Origin: Mixophyes australis
Lineage: Eukaryota; Chordata; Amphibia; Anura; Limnodynastidae
Length of the DNA stretch: 64,000 bases
NCBI GenBank assembly: GCA_036250195.1
Contig: JAVHZZ010000001.1
Location: forward strand, 397,422,117 to 397,486,116
Direction of reading: 5' to 3'
The translations under genes and the position numbers were made by a program. Positions 1 through 13,447 of the stretch are shown one piece after another. The notes below the pieces were generated by a model, which saw only the letters and a program-made list of their open reading frames with translations, made no database searches and was not told the DNA's origin. The stretch's first letter is position 1. Each line of letters begins with the position of its first letter.

Positions 1-95
1 AATTATATTTCTGTATGAGTTTTTGTACCGATTGTCCGGCTCTGCAGAGTTTTGTGGCACCTTCTAAACAAGCCATGATGATGATGAAAAGACAA
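1..95 (+). repeat. L2-like LINE 3' tail
   Basis: The sequence reads like the 3' end of an L2/CR1-type LINE: a GGCTCTGCAGA..TTTGTGGCACCTT stretch followed by a short ATG-type simple repeat. The same layout occurs at about 19.25 kb and 52.3 kb. The element is cut off by the window edge. Confidence 0.55.
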
Positions 96-3000
96 GCCTA
101 CATGATAGGCATTTGTTAAAGGTTTGAAGCATATCTGTAACTAATATTACACAACAGTAAAAGATTGAAATCTATTTACATTACAGACATTCTGTACACC
201 TGAAGAAATCTCCAGGGGCCAGAAATTGTATAAGGGAAATAAGCGATTGCATATCCACCGCGTTCCATTTGTGCACATGCAGGAAAAAAGAGAAAAAAAA
301 GAAATAAAAACAGTGGAAGGTGAATTCAGTATTCGGAAGTGATGTTCAACAGCATAATTCCAGAGGGGTCTTCAAATTCTGGTTATTGATTTACAAGATG
401 ATATTGCAAATGTATACACACATGGCTATTTCAAAAGTATACTGCAAGGATAATCTAAAGGGTGCAGCCCAGAACATTTTTTCTGTCTTTCAACAAGTTC
501 CATGGTGACAAATATATATACATATATAATACATGGTAGTATGCAGGCCCACTACCTAAGCCCAAATTGCAAATAACCGAAAAAGCATAACAGCATGGTC
601 TAACACACAAAACAACATTTGGAGCTATGCTTCTTCTACACATAGCATATACATTGGCAGTCTTATCAAGTGAAGACCAAAAGCAATGGGCTATGTACCA
701 AATTTGGTTCTCTTTTACACATTCCCAGGATGGGAGAGATGATAAAAATACTGTAGCAGCCATTTGAGGATTCCCTGAAAAGAGCTCTGTTTCACTATAA
801 CTTTGGCAACCGTAATCCACAGTACGAAGACAACAACAAGACGGACATCTTGGTATTGAGCCAGTCTATAATAAACTGCACACGTCTGGCACGTATATAT
901 CTGAATTTTTGTAAAGTGACTGATCAACCACATCTCAGACTTGTAACAGAGATTAGCTATCAGTCACACTTCAGCTTCATGATTGAAGGCCGCTTCAATT
1001 TAACTACCAGTCTTCTCTCTATGCTCCTTATATACACTCTTAAATTGTGGGTGGGGAAAAAATATTGTCCATAACCATGTCTTCCATTCTATACACTGAA
1101 ATAAGAGATCAGATTGTAATTGTACTAATTACTACACTAGACGTTAAAGGACAAAAACTGAAAAGGAAGAAAGACAAAAAAGGACATAAAAAAGATAAAT
1201 TCATACAATTCATTCATTTTTCTACATTCAAGCATATTTCTTAAAGAAAACATATTTATTTGTTAAAGTTCACAAATAAGGGGAAACTAGAGACGAGGAT
1301 AAAATTTATTTAAATATCATTGCTAGAAAAAAGGGAAATTCCAATGGGTAAAAATTTCTATCACAAGAACATACAGTTGAGGGTGGGTACAGTATTTACA
1401 CATGATTTATACAGATTACAAGACTGCACTGCAGCACTCATTTGGCAGGACTTGGGACACATGAACAAGCCAAATATAAAAGCCGCCCTACGATGCCAGT
1501 ATGTCATAAGTTGTTTCCTACGCATCCCTGTTCAGTAATAGAACTCCTAATCTCCCTTTAAAATGAACCTATAAAATGTGGAAAGATATTCAGCACAGAA
1601 CCTTGCTGTGATGAGACCAATTACAGGAAAGCCAATGTCACTATTAATAACCCACTGATTGAGCAATTTAGGGATACGAATTATGCACTTGCACTAATTT
1701 AAATCTGAGAAGCCATCAGGACAGAGGACATACAGCAAATGTGACAAGTGAAGAGAAAAGCCAGCACTCCAGACTACCCACATGGAGGTAACAAGGAGCC
1801 CAGCCTAATGTGGCTCACACTGGGGCAATATGTGACACTTAAGGAAGCATTTTCCTAGATCATAAGTATCAATAACATTTTAGAAGAAGCATGAATGGCA
1901 ACAAGGCCTTTGTTATTTCATTCAGTGCTTAGAAAATAAGACTATACATTGTGCATTAAAGGAAGGTCAGTGGGCATCACTTCCCTTCGTAACACAATAC
2001 TGAATAGAAAGAAGAACTCCTTGCTGTTTAGACCTACAAAGCTACCAGTATGCGTTCTTTAATAAAGTGATTTGTACAGCACAGCTTCTAATAATGTAAC
2101 CTTTTATTACATTATGAAACTCCAGAAACCCCTTATGAGGAATCTCACTTGGTATGCTTCTGTCCACTGTTTAAATTAGCAACATCGTCTTAGATAGAAA
2201 GAAGGAATTGTACCAAGAAAACAGAACTGGATACTGTAATTAAAACATTAAGTATGGAAAACATGTAATCCTTTGTAAGAATGCTTTATTAAATAGTATT
2301 TTTTATTTACTCCAAAATGTTGCATTGGTCAGACTTTGCCTCAACAGTTTAATGTTCATAAAGTAACAGTTTTTGCATTAATTACAACAAACATCTTAAA
2401 TGTATAATTACACCAGCTAGACATTAGCTGCAGAAATACATGTGGTTATTGCATACCTTTCAAGTTTTGTTTCCCTCTTTTGTTAGTAGCCCCCATTTGT
2501 GCCAGTGGCATTGTATTTATGTGAGAGGAGTGAAGCATATGACAGGAGATTTAACAGAAAGATGCTCCTGCCATTGTCAAAAAAATAAAAATAAAACGGC
2601 AATAACTAAAGCAGACCATACAGGCTGTTCCCGCAGCTCAGCCCAGTGCCAAACAGGTTAATGCCCTCCTGTGATTCTCCTGCAGTCCAGGACATGAGAG
2701 CAGCAGGAAGCTTCAGCACACAGGTGCACGTGTTGTGGGAAGGAAAGAAGAAGGAAGCTATCCAAAATCTAGTAGGCTGCCTGTCATGGATAGAGATTCA
2801 TTACTTAGAAGCTGGATAGAAGTCCATAACCAATTAAGAATAATTTCTGTGTTGTAGATTTTGAATTACAAAGTACATGTTAGTGATTAAATTATAAAAA
2901 AAATTATACTGATAGTACACAGAAAAAATTAAACACACCAATAAAATCACTAAATAGGGCGCTGGGCAGCCACGTGCAGCCTATATGGCCTGTATGTGCT

Positions 3001-4550
3001 GTGACATTCAGTTTACCAGTTTTGAAAGTGTGCAGAGTTATACAGCACCATTCTCCTGCAAGACACTCACTGAACTGACACCAAGATCAATATGGTCAAA
3101 AATACGATCTCAGATGTTGTTCCAGAATATCTCATAAATGTTGACTTGGGATAAGAACTGGTGAACAAATAGGCCACTGCATGGAAAACATCCGTGTCAA
3201 ATGATTGGCCAACCAAACATGCTTTGTAGACGGGGGCACTGATATCCTAGAGTAGAGTACACCCCTGCTTTCATGAAATGTTGCAAGTGTGGTAAAGATG
3301 ATCACTCAATATCATTAACTAGCGATTAGCATTACAGAACCACCAGAAAAATCTAGTATTGGAGACAATCGAAGCAAGGATCTCACGATTCTAGAGTATG
3401 CACATGTGCCCACTTACACACAGTTGCTTGTGAAACATTAGCAAATCGAGATGTCTTGGTCACTGAGGGTTCTGCCAGACGTGTTGTAACAATCACCCCT
3501 CTTTCAAAGTCATTCAGGTCTCCTCCAGCAGCCATGCTAGTTATAATTAAAGGCAACCAAATTCATCTGCCATTTTTTAACATGACCCTGAACATGCTGG
3601 GATAAACACAAGAGGCACTTCTGTGTGAAGCCTTTGCTTTCAAAATGTATAGTGTCCTTCATTTACTAGGTGCGGTTTATAGCCACATTTCCGTAATAAC
3701 GCCAAAAATATGAAGTTTGAAAGAGAGGAGGCAAGGAGCTGGAACCTGTCAAACACTCCCAGGCCAGGGTAAATTAAGAGAAATGCCGTCACACAACGCA
3801 AAAGCGCTGGAACGACAAGCATGCTTTCTGTAGCAAAGCAAAGTGTCAGATCACAAGATTACATGGACACTAACTGTATAAACAGTTTTTTTGATCATTA
3901 CACTATTGATAATACATTACTGTAGTAACACTTTGTGTGTATTATAGTCGATTAATTCTGCCACAGCCTGTTTCCAGCAGGTCTAAGAAAAAACTGCACT
4001 GTAACAGGAGCAGACATAGTGTATTTGCAGAGGCATGTCTGGATACAGCAGAAACTGAATAGTTTGGGGGACAGGTTTGGTAATAAAAGTGACTGCCCAA
4101 TACAATTATAGTGGATATACCTGTATCACTGTAATGTGAATCTGAGTAATGAAAATGTGTGGTAAATGGGATTTGGTGTTGGACAAATTTACAACAGTTC
4201 ATATTCAAGTATTATCTCAAGTATTTATTGTGTCTTTCAAAAGACTATTCCAATCCGTAATGGATAAACACGCTGCAAAGCAACCTTAAGGACCACAAGC
4301 TTTATAAAATTCAACATATCAACAGATAAGACATTTATTAAATATAAATATTATTTACATCACTACCAAACATTTCTATGAATAATGACTAGTTAAAATC
4401 AAGCAGAATTAACTTTTAAAATGAAATTAAATTTATATAAGAATTTGCTAGTAGTTTGCTCTAGGCAATACATTGCAATGTCAAAATGTATGGTTTTATT
4501 ATGTCCATTCTCCTTCTAGTGAGGTTTATTTAAGTGGCTTTAACATAATA
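96..4550. other. Stretch without a recognisable gene
   Basis: This AT-rich, mostly non-repetitive DNA holds only short chance reading frames of up to about 120 codons, with no domain signatures or convincing exon pattern. It could be intergenic, intronic or a long 3' untranslated region of a minus-strand gene. The sequence does not decide between these. Confidence 0.5.
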
Positions 4551-4554
4551 CTGA

Positions 4555-4790
4555 GGCAATGCCAACTATAAAACGGGCTCCAGAACAAAAAGCTGAGTCA
4601 TTTGAGCATGACGACATCACTGGCCCTGCCCCAGTATATGAACCCACAAATCCACACAGCAAGGCTGTCAGTCACTGTCTTACGTTTACTCAGAGAAGCG
4701 CTTCACTCGTAATATGGCAACCTGCTGCAGAACAAGAAAATACAGCACTACATACATATTTCCCAAAATGTAAATATACTCCTGGCAGCA
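4555..4790 (+). repeat. Local dispersed repeat, copy 1
   Basis: This is a diverged member of a family found again at 4862-5157, about 5757-5930, 8490-8835 and 11030-11370. Shared landmarks are a GACATCACTGGCCCTGCC block, a stretch about CAAATCCACA, and a GCTGTCAGTC block followed by CTGCTGCAGAA. No coding potential is apparent. The class is unknown. Confidence 0.5.
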
Positions 4791-4861
4791 AGTATCTGTA
4801 GAGAAGGAGAAAACATTTAACATACAAAAAGGATCACTAAATCCCAAAAAATAAATTTTCA

Positions 4862-5157
4862 GATGTGAACCATAAAGGTAAAATACATTGTTCCTGTTTT
4901 CTTTTTTTTTTTCTTTTTCTTTTTTCTGACAGAGCTTTAAAGGAATGTCAGTTTAACATGGAAGACCTCTGCCTAGCTTTAGGACAGTATCCTGACGGGA
5001 GATGACACGTCAAAATGCTGCAACTGAGTTGTTGTGTAGGAGTCAAACACTGCGCATTTTTACAAAGCACAGCCCGCCGAGCTGTCTGTCCCTTTGCTCT
5101 ATTAGAAGCACCTCCATCCTAGCATTATAACCTGAGTGAGAGAGCATAATGCCCTTA
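4862..5157 (+). repeat. Local dispersed repeat, copy 2
   Basis: It starts with a GTGAACCATAAAGGTAAAATACATTG block that matches the start of the 11030 copy and ends with GAGTGAGAGAGCATA, which also ends that copy. A T-rich tract of about 40 bases interrupts it near the start. Confidence 0.5.
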
Positions 5158-5756
5158 GCCACAAGCAAACACACATACGATACATATTATTCTGCTCAGT
5201 AACCCATGGCATGCAACCTATTTCAATAAGTGGCTTTACTTTATTTTAGATCCATTCTTACTCCATATTTTGCAAGGATAATATTACAAAAAGAGAGAAC
5301 CATCAGCACTGATGTTTCTCCAAAAACTGTCTGAACCCAGCTTCTGCAAATTCACTTTATCAAAATATACCCAAATTAAAACAGTCATGTAAAAGGGCTG
5401 CTAATAACAGTCAGGGAAATGTGTGTGTGAATCAGGAGTGGAAAAACTAGCCTCAATGTAAAGTTCTCAAACCTTTACAAAACTTGTTACAGTGAACTTT
5501 AATTTACATTGTCCTTACATTGTACTGCAAGGTACTTTCTGCAGAAGCTGGATACAATGTCTGTCTGCAGTGTCCTCCAATGGGATTACTGTCAGTCTGC
5601 TCTGTGCAGGAAAATGTATACTCCTCTGAAATTTCTTTAGTTCTGATAAACATTTGAAACTTTCACTTATATTTGGAAAAGTTCATAATAGTTTATCTAT
5701 AAAAGGCAACATATATTTAAAAAACAACCAAACTCCAAAACTACCTCTAAAAATTG

Positions 5757-5930
5757 TCAGATATGAACTATGACAGTAAAATACAATGTTTAGTGGTAGT
5801 CTGGCAATCCACTGCAGTAAGGTAAAGTAATATATCCAGGATCGTATATGCATGCAGCAGAAATGAGCAGACACACATGACTGTAGCTCTTCCAGACTAC
5901 TTATCCTTCTCGAAGTTTGCACCTCACATC
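5757..5930 (+). repeat. Local dispersed repeat, partial copy 3
   Basis: Only the first part of the family is present: an ATGAACTATGACAGTAAAATAC start followed by a TGGCAATCCACTGCAG block that aligns with the 11030 copy. Confidence 0.4.
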
Positions 5931-5984
5931 CTCAATTAATAGAGATCCTCAGACGATTACAGGTGAGCTTAATCTAACTCATGC

Positions 5985-6125
5985 TTATGAGAAGGGCTAG
6001 ATTTACTCAACTGCGGGTTTGGAAAAGTGGAGATGTTGCCTACAGCAACCAATCAGATCCTAGCTTTTATTTATTTAGTGCATTCTACAAAATGACAGCC
6101 AGAACGATTGGTTGCTATAGGCCTA
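5985..6125 (+). repeat. Half of a foldback MITE
   Basis: The block starting TTTACTCAACTGCGGGTTTGG and continuing GTGGAGATGTTGCC matches the left arm of the complete MITE at 15213-15378. Its right arm is missing or too diverged, so this copy cannot fold like the other one. Confidence 0.55.
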
Positions 6126-7080
6126 GAGGTGAATAACAACCTTGAAAAGTCTATTCCGTGGCCTGAAATAATAGACATCGCAGCCATTTTGGAAACACTG
6201 AGTCGGGCACACTACAAGCAGTGGATAATCCCTCTACTAATCTGGAATTACAGTATGTACTGCAAACTATTAATCAAAGTCAGAGAGTGGCCTTATGGGC
6301 AAAATAGAGCGCAATATGACCCTTATCTGGGGTGACATACCAAAAAAGCAAGAACACATGAAGGCGTCAGAGAAGAGTAAGTATCATGGAAGATATATCC
6401 AATACGAAGATGTGCCTTTAAAAAAAATAAAAAATAAAAAAAAGTACGCTAAATTGGCAGAAGGTGGATGACATTGAGAAAAGACTCATGCAGAACAATA
6501 TATGCTTTGTTGGACTTCTTGAAGGTGCAGAGAACTTTCCTAGATCTCCTACTAACGCAATTGTTTGAATCCGGTCTATTAATGTGTGCCAACTTGCATT
6601 GCCAGATTATTCAACTTCAGGCAACATAATTTTTTTTTTTTTTTTAAAAAGAGCAAGAAAAAGGAAGTCTGTCTGTAATGTGTTTTCTTGCCAATGGTTC
6701 ACAGAATACTTACTATGAGTTGGTAGATAAGCTTTGGGACATTAACCTAAAAGTTGCAACAATGCATCTTGAAGCTTAATGTGGTGGACCAGGAAAAGTT
6801 TTCTCCTGCCCCCATATACGCTACGGACATACATACATGGATGGATTAGAAAGGGTCAAAGTAAAGAGCTATGGGTGGTTCTGTAATCCATTGCACCTGA
6901 CAAAATATGTGGTCCCTCAGTCATGCAATTGATAACTTATTAAAACAATTTATATAATCTCTGACAAAAGAACCTCTCTTCCTCCTCCATGTCCTCATGG
7001 AGAATTTATTTATATTCTGTTCTGTCTCTTCTGATATAATTGCTATTTTGACTTATACTGATGTAATTATTTGTTCTCTT
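6126..7080. other. Stretch without a recognisable gene
   Basis: AT-rich DNA with A-rich and T-rich runs (about 6418-6443 and 6631-6650). I see no gene or named repeat in it. Confidence 0.4.
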
Positions 7081-7084
7081 ACTC

Positions 7085-7562
7085 CTATATGTATTCAAAT
7101 AAGGTAACTTGTACCATACTGCCATTCTGCTCCACAGAAGGTTTCTGTCCTCCCTGATCTTGCCTTAGAACACCTGCATTACAGTTTAATAGGTGTACCA
7201 CCTTGTACTTAACTGTATTGCTGACTGTAGAGTGCTGCGGAATCTGGGGCATATCATAAACATTGATATTTTCCTTGGGGGGAGGTTCGCGACTGGGCTG
7301 TCTACCATCTCCACTCATTTTACACTAGCACATGAGCCATTGGCAGAAATATTGTGGGCCTAATGCTGTGATTTAGAGGCCTAGGGTGGTCCAAGTGGAG
7401 GAAAACATAACTATGCGGCCAACATGCTGTAACTGGCTGAACCTTAGACTTCATAGTATCTGCTACTTGAGGTGGTTGATGAATACAAGAATTACTCGGG
7501 TCTAAATATAAATTAGTACAAATCAATAATGTTCCCCATAGATACACAGGCAGAGTGACCAT
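7085..7562 (-). other. Two adjacent short minus-strand reading frames, unidentified
   Basis: A frame of 80 codons (7562-7320) is followed, after two bases, by one of 77 codons (7318-7085). Both start with ATG and the second is hydrophilic and rich in Q, P and N. I recognise no family. The tight spacing could mean a frameshifted remnant of one longer frame, or nothing. No splice sites or poly(A) signal make a gene model convincing. Confidence 0.15.
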
Positions 7563-7593
7563 GACTTCTGAGTGCCCACTGGTCTAGGTAGAT

Positions 7594-8016
7594 CAGAGGT
7601 CGGCAACACCTAGCATACATGCCAGACACGGCACGCAGATCAGTGTAATATGGCACGCCAAAGCAGCTTCATTAAAGCAGTCAATGGGAAGAAACAGAGC
7701 TGCAGCTCCTCCCACGTTCCATAGCAGAACTGGAGACATGAATACTGACAACAGGCAAGTCACACATATGAAAATAGCTTCCTACATATATATGAAATTT
7801 AACTGAGGGCGCAACAATGTGGCATAATATGAACTGGGGGCGCAACTGTGTGACATAATATGAATGCTTATTTATTTGCTGGTCCCATTACTATTAATAT
7901 TAGCATGCTATTAGCATAATTATATAAGACATAATTAGAAATATATTGTACAAGTGACACCTGGGCTTAACTAGAATTTAGCCGCCACACTGATCGGAAA
8001 ATGTTGTCGATCCCTG
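7594..8016. mobile_element. hAT-like non-autonomous DNA element (MITE)
   Basis: The left end CAGAGGTCGGCAACA and the reverse complement of the right end, CAGGGATCGACAACA, form imperfect terminal inverted repeats typical of hAT elements. The flanking octamers AGGTAGAT (7586-7593) and GTGTAGAT (8017-8024) match at 6 of 8 positions, as expected for an old 8-bp hAT target duplication. The roughly 420-bp interior has no transposase. Confidence 0.75.
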
Positions 8017-8489
8017 GTGTAGATGAAAAATTAATGTATGTTCTATGTAACCAATATAGATGATCAGAAAAGATGTTTCCAATGGGCCACATAATTGGTC
8101 AAGATAGAGACACAAGTAATGTATATAGTTATATGTGCCTCTAAATTGTAAACTCAACAATAGGACGCATTCTAGTTTTTGCATCAGACTGTATGCATCA
8201 CACCATATCGCTCATTACTGTACTATTTTGGCACACCAGACATATATTGGAATCCCAGTACTACACTGAAAATGGGCTTATTTTATGCAGGGTGGGGAGT
8301 ATGGATCTCTGTAGTTATATTGGTTGGAACAAAATAAATGTTTCTGCTTAATAAGCCCAGCTCTCATCCTCCGCCAATGCGATAGGCAGTCCTGCACATG
8401 TCAAAAAAGACTGCTAGAGTTGAGCCCTTAAAGGTGGGAATAATATAGGGATGTAATATTTATACTCATATCTGGCTCTTCAACTTCAT

Positions 8490-8835
8490 TTAAAGGGCCA
8501 CTATACCACAACATTGACATTCTCAGATATGATTCATGAGGGAAAAATATATTGTCAACATGCTAACCTTCCCACTCCATTACATCTGCATTCCTCCCAT
8601 ATCTTTAGGACAATGTCCTCATGGGATCTGATGCTGCTCAACTAGTTCACTTGCCCTGCCCTGTGCATGAATCCATCGATCCACACAGTGAATTTCTGCA
8701 AAGCAAGTCTGCCTAGCTGTCAGTCATTCTGTCTGCTTGTTTAGTTACTGGAGCTCCTCCCTCCCAATATGGCACCCTGCTGCAGAAGAGTGAAAGAGTA
8801 CGGTGGACACATTTAGTTATTTCATGTATATTAGT
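8490..8835 (+). repeat. Local dispersed repeat, copy 4
   Basis: It shares the CTTGCCCTGCCC block, the ATCCACACAG block, GCTGTCAGTCATTCTGTCTGC and CCCTGCTGCAGAAGAG with the copies at 4.6 and 11.1 kb, in the same orientation and order. Confidence 0.5.
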
Positions 8836-8839
8836 CAGT

Positions 8840-11025
8840 TCAGTAATACACAGAATTTGGTATATTAAATTTAAATAGTAGTTTTACTTGCTGTTTAATA
8901 ACTGCTCAGACATCATCATAACAATAAGTCAGTTTCAGCACCCATGTAAACCTTTACTCACGCCATAAAATTAAAGCGGCTTGTAAACCAATTTAATGTG
9001 GCCACTACCTGAAAGGCCAGAAGTGTTTCAAACCATATTACCAGACTCATTATCACAGTTGTGAAAGCATTTGTTTCACCAGGAATAACTTTAGGCTTTT
9101 TCTTATATGTTACTCTTACTGTTTATTATCAAATAAGGCTAAATAGAATAATGTATTGTGTCCTAAATAAAAAAAAAAAGTTTAAGGGTTTGGTTTGTAA
9201 AGGAAACCCAATTATGGCATCCTTAAGTTTTCAAAAGTATTCTTGCATATAGAATACCGTGTAGAATAAATTGCATGTAATGTTTACCAGCCAATATAGA
9301 GAAAGCTGTACGAGTGGTGAACAGACCAACACGCTGGCCAGATATGAACAGGGAGTAACTACACATCCTTGTGTGGAAGGATATGGCTCAACATAAGCTG
9401 GGTGTCAGGTTACCATGGCAACTACAAAATTTTCCCCATAGCCTGTCTACAGGGGACACCCTGCCTCCCAGTATTGCACCTCTCCTGACAACATACCTGG
9501 GCCTGGTCTCTCACTGTAGGGGAGATGAATGGAGGATGGTGAGAGGTAATTTTTGGAGCAGTGATTCGAGAGCTGACATGATGGCAGATTTAGGAGGAGA
9601 AGCATAATTAGTCCCCAAACAACAATAGAGCTGGGGTTTCAAGAAAGGAGTCACTGATGTGACTTCTCAAGGAGACATCCCTATTTGAGTGAGGGGGTCT
9701 TGGCATCAGCTTCTTGGATTTCAAGGGTTTGCTTTCCTGGATCCTTGGTCGAGTCTGGAATCGCTGCAGGCATGACCTATGCTGCCACATGGGAAGTGTA
9801 ATGGCAACCAGGGGAGTCTCTGGGCAGTAGAGCACAGGGAACATGGAGGAACTGAATTAGAGGTATATGAAGAAGGAAGATTTTGGAGAGAAACCTGTAG
9901 GGGGCTGGATGGTTTTAGGTGAGAGTGTAAGGCTATGGCAAAAGCATATGGGAGCCCAATGCTAAGGCATAGAGCACCAGGATGTACAATTATGTACTCA
10001 CAATGATCAAAGACTGACTTTTTCAAATCCAACCACATGCTATAATAGCAGTTCCAGCTATTTGTGGCTGACGATATATGGGACTTGCATCCTCCAATAC
10101 AAAGGCTAAAAAAAGTTGCCATAGTACATTGGAAGTTCAGGACCACAATATGTAGACACATTAATAAGCTCTAATATAATGTCCAAGTAATTGGTCAGCT
10201 GATATTATGAATCATACTGTACATCAGTCTTAACTAAAAGAACATAAAACAACACATATTTGTATATAAGGAATCTGTCTCTAAAAACTCATGCAAACTC
10301 CACTTTCAAAGATCAATGTTGAACAAGCTCTTCTAAACACATACAACAGACCTATGAAAAGTGTAAGGTTATAGAAATCATGTTATTCTATTATGTGTAA
10401 ATGTAACCCATTGCATACTTAAAAAAAACCAGTAAGATTTGTGATTAATCAGTTTTTGGGGTTTATTTTTTTTTTAACTCATTGACCACTACATAACCTC
10501 TAAAACTGTTTTTGATAAATTAATCCACCTAAATATAAACTCACCTGTTTTAGCAGATAGCCCAGTAGAGAGAAGCTGACAGTGACTCTCAAAATTCCCT
10601 TCTGCAGCTAAGCAATGTCCAGGTGTGCTGCCATCAGGATCGCAGTAACAAATCCATAGCAAAAGTACTTAAGGCCAATATTCTGAAAAATGTGATATGT
10701 CTTCCTTTAAATTTCAGCATCCACTTTATGGTTTGGTTTGATGAAAACTTCTATACACCAAGAAGAATACCGGTTCTCTGGCTCCAAGTCTGCTTTATAA
10801 AGGTCAGAATATTAGATAGGAAAGCCTCTCCCACACAATGTACCTCTACGCAGATACATATTCGCTGGGACTTTTACACGTTAAGAGGCAAAGCTAAAAG
10901 ACCGGCTTTTTAAAAGTACACGTGAGGTCTGAACCAATACGATGACTTGGTAGCTGGTATCTGTGAAAAGGGGGGGGGGGGGGGAAAACAATGTTTAATA
11001 TGAAAATCACAAAAAACATTTTTAC
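8840..11025. other. Stretch without a recognisable gene
   Basis: Non-repetitive, AT-rich DNA. It has a poly-G run at about 10969-10983. A minus-strand reading frame of 146 codons (10161-9721) has no family signature and unremarkable composition, so I do not call it a gene. Confidence 0.4.
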
Positions 11026-11029
11026 ATAT

Positions 11030-11370
11030 GAACCAAGAAGATAAAATGCATTGTTCAGCGTTAGCCTGACATTCCACTGCAGCGCTGTTAAAAAGCAAAC
11101 TTTTATCTCCCCACTGTATTAACACAGATGGCTGCAACTCTTCTCACATCTTTAGGGAACGTACTGAAGGCATATGATACAGGTTAAAAATCTGAGACCG
11201 AGTTGTGACATCACTGGGCCTGCCACTATGTGTGATTCAACCAATCTACATTGTGCATTTTTGTAAAGCACATCTGCCAAGCTGTCAGTCCTTCTGACTG
11301 CTCTGTCTTCTCTCCTGACATATTCTGCTGCACATGAGTAAGAGAGAGCATACCGCACTAAGGTAAGTAA
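11030..11370 (+). repeat. Local dispersed repeat, copy 5
   Basis: This is the most complete copy of the 4.5-11.4 kb family, from ATATGAACCAAGAAG to the GAGTAAGAGAGAGCATA end. It shares the GTGACATCACTGGGCCTGCC and GCTGTCAGTCC blocks with the other copies. Confidence 0.5.
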
Positions 11371-11639
11371 AAAACACTCCAATTCACACATTTTTCAGAT
11401 CAGCAATACATGGGCTTTGATATATATTACTGTCAAATAGTGGCATTATTTATTTACTCTCTGAGTAGTCATGAAACAATGATATTAGCCATACAAAACA
11501 AGCATGGAAGGGGTATATGGAAATGGGTATGAACATAAACGGTTACCCTGTTCATTGGAGTGCATTTAATTATCACTAGATTTACAATCCCTTCAATTGC
11601 TATTGTCCCATACACATTCAGGGCAAGATAACTTGTGTG

Positions 11640-11810
11640 TCAATTTTTCCCCACACCTCTTAGATTGTAAGCTCATTTGGACAGGGCCATTTTTACCTTC
11701 TGTTTACATGTCACTATAAGTTATTTATTTGTATTATGATCCCCCCCAATGTACAATGATACATAATATGTTGGCGCTTTATAAGTGGTTAATAATAATA
11801 ATAAAGGCCA
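11640..11810 (+). repeat. L2-like LINE 3' tail
   Basis: It contains the LINE-tail landmarks AGATTGTAAGCTCATTTGGAC, then TGTTGGCGCTTTATAAGTGG and a terminal TAATAATAATAATAA simple repeat. The same order is seen at 19.1-19.3, 30.7 and 52.3 kb. Confidence 0.7.
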
Positions 11811-13270
11811 CAAAAGAGTCCTAACGAGTTATGGCTGATCTTTGCTGAATATTGAGTACCCTTATACCAGAGAGTGACTTGCACATTTGGTGAATATTAG
11901 GCTAGTAAAAACTTTAGTCAATATGGCGTCACTTCTAAAACGTGTATCAGATAACGGAGGGGAATTTCTAGCAGGAATGATGAAGTGAGCACAGTCTAGA
12001 AGGTGTACAGAAAGATAACAAAAACTAGGAGACCGCAAACCAGTCACTGAGACTTTGGCTTCACCACAACTCAGAAGTGATAGAAAGTAGGCAGCAACAG
12101 CCACCTAAGATAATAGTTTATGCGTCTGCTTTTACTAGAGGGATGTATAAATAAAATACCACACACTTCAGTGGATTCAGGTTTATTATTAAGCTCAGTA
12201 ATACAAAGGCTTTGATATCTATTAATGGCCTACATCTGGACAGAACGCCAAGAAACAACCTTTTCATCCTGCTGTGCTACAGCATGGTGTCTGTGCACAT
12301 ACATAAAATATACACAGGCTATATATTGTGTGCATTAAGCATTTTTATCTCAACTACTTGTACTTTTCAACAAGAATCACTTTTTAACATGAGGTGCATG
12401 ATTTCATTTGGTGTGGTCAGAGGGTGTGTAATTCTGTGCTGTGAGGGTGTGCATTGATACCAACCTTGAATTGAGCACTGTCACAGCAAATAAGCACCCA
12501 CCCAGTGACCCAACTGCTATCAAATATTATTACATAACAGGAGTAAACCTTTCAGTTTCCTTAGCAGTACTAATTATTTTAAAAATAAAAAAACAACAAT
12601 TTGCTCATCACAACACCAGATCATTTCAAAATCTAATAGAGTTACAACTTAAAAACATTACATTCACCAACACCACAGGCTTCGTGAACATTACTGCCTA
12701 TTACAGACAGCAATTCACTTCCTGCCACAACCCACAAACACAATACACAGCTCTGCACCATTCTCAGAAGTTATACACCATTTGTTATCCATTATGATGC
12801 AATACAAAAGCTGAATCAGCTCATTACAACTCAAACATGATGATTATTAACCACCTAGCGGTAAACTGACAGTTACCTATGTTTTTTCAACAAACAAAAA
12901 CCCATACTATTAAGGGTGAGCAGTTTTCAGGCTGGATAAAAAATAAATCAGCAGGTCCAGTAGAAAATCCACAACAATATTTTCACGTATTGTACAATCA
13001 GAAACACATCAGTATACATTGAAAAGCATAATAACCAGGCTAGTATGCACAAGAAGCTACAGATATGAGGTTTACACTTTACAGGAAGGATATCTAGCTG
13101 TCACAGGTCAGCACTGTACCATCAAGGAGTAAAAACAATAAAAAATAAAAGTTTTTCTGCAGCTGAGCTTGTTCCTTTAAAATGTTTTTGTTATGACAAA
13201 TTGGGCTTTTAAAAATACCTCCACAGGATGGATGGATCTGATGATGGTCGTTAGCTGACTGAAACATTGG
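11811..13270. other. Stretch without a recognisable gene
   Basis: AT-rich unique DNA. A plus-strand frame of 118 codons (12441-12797) is asparagine- and threonine-rich and has no recognisable domain. Nothing else stands out. Confidence 0.4.
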
Positions 13271-13282
13271 CACATGCAGCGC

Positions 13283-13440
<158 letters not shown>

Positions 13441-13447
13441 ACACCTA

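Noticed and set aside
10551..10690. Minus-strand exon-like segment that reads like an ankyrin repeat (DGSTPGHCLAAEGNF), with a donor GTGAGT and an acceptor TTTTTCAG
   Set aside because: The frame with the motif has a stop just after the acceptor, the spacing of the ankyrin consensus is off by one, and no partner exon was found. Part of it may belong to the local repeat family.
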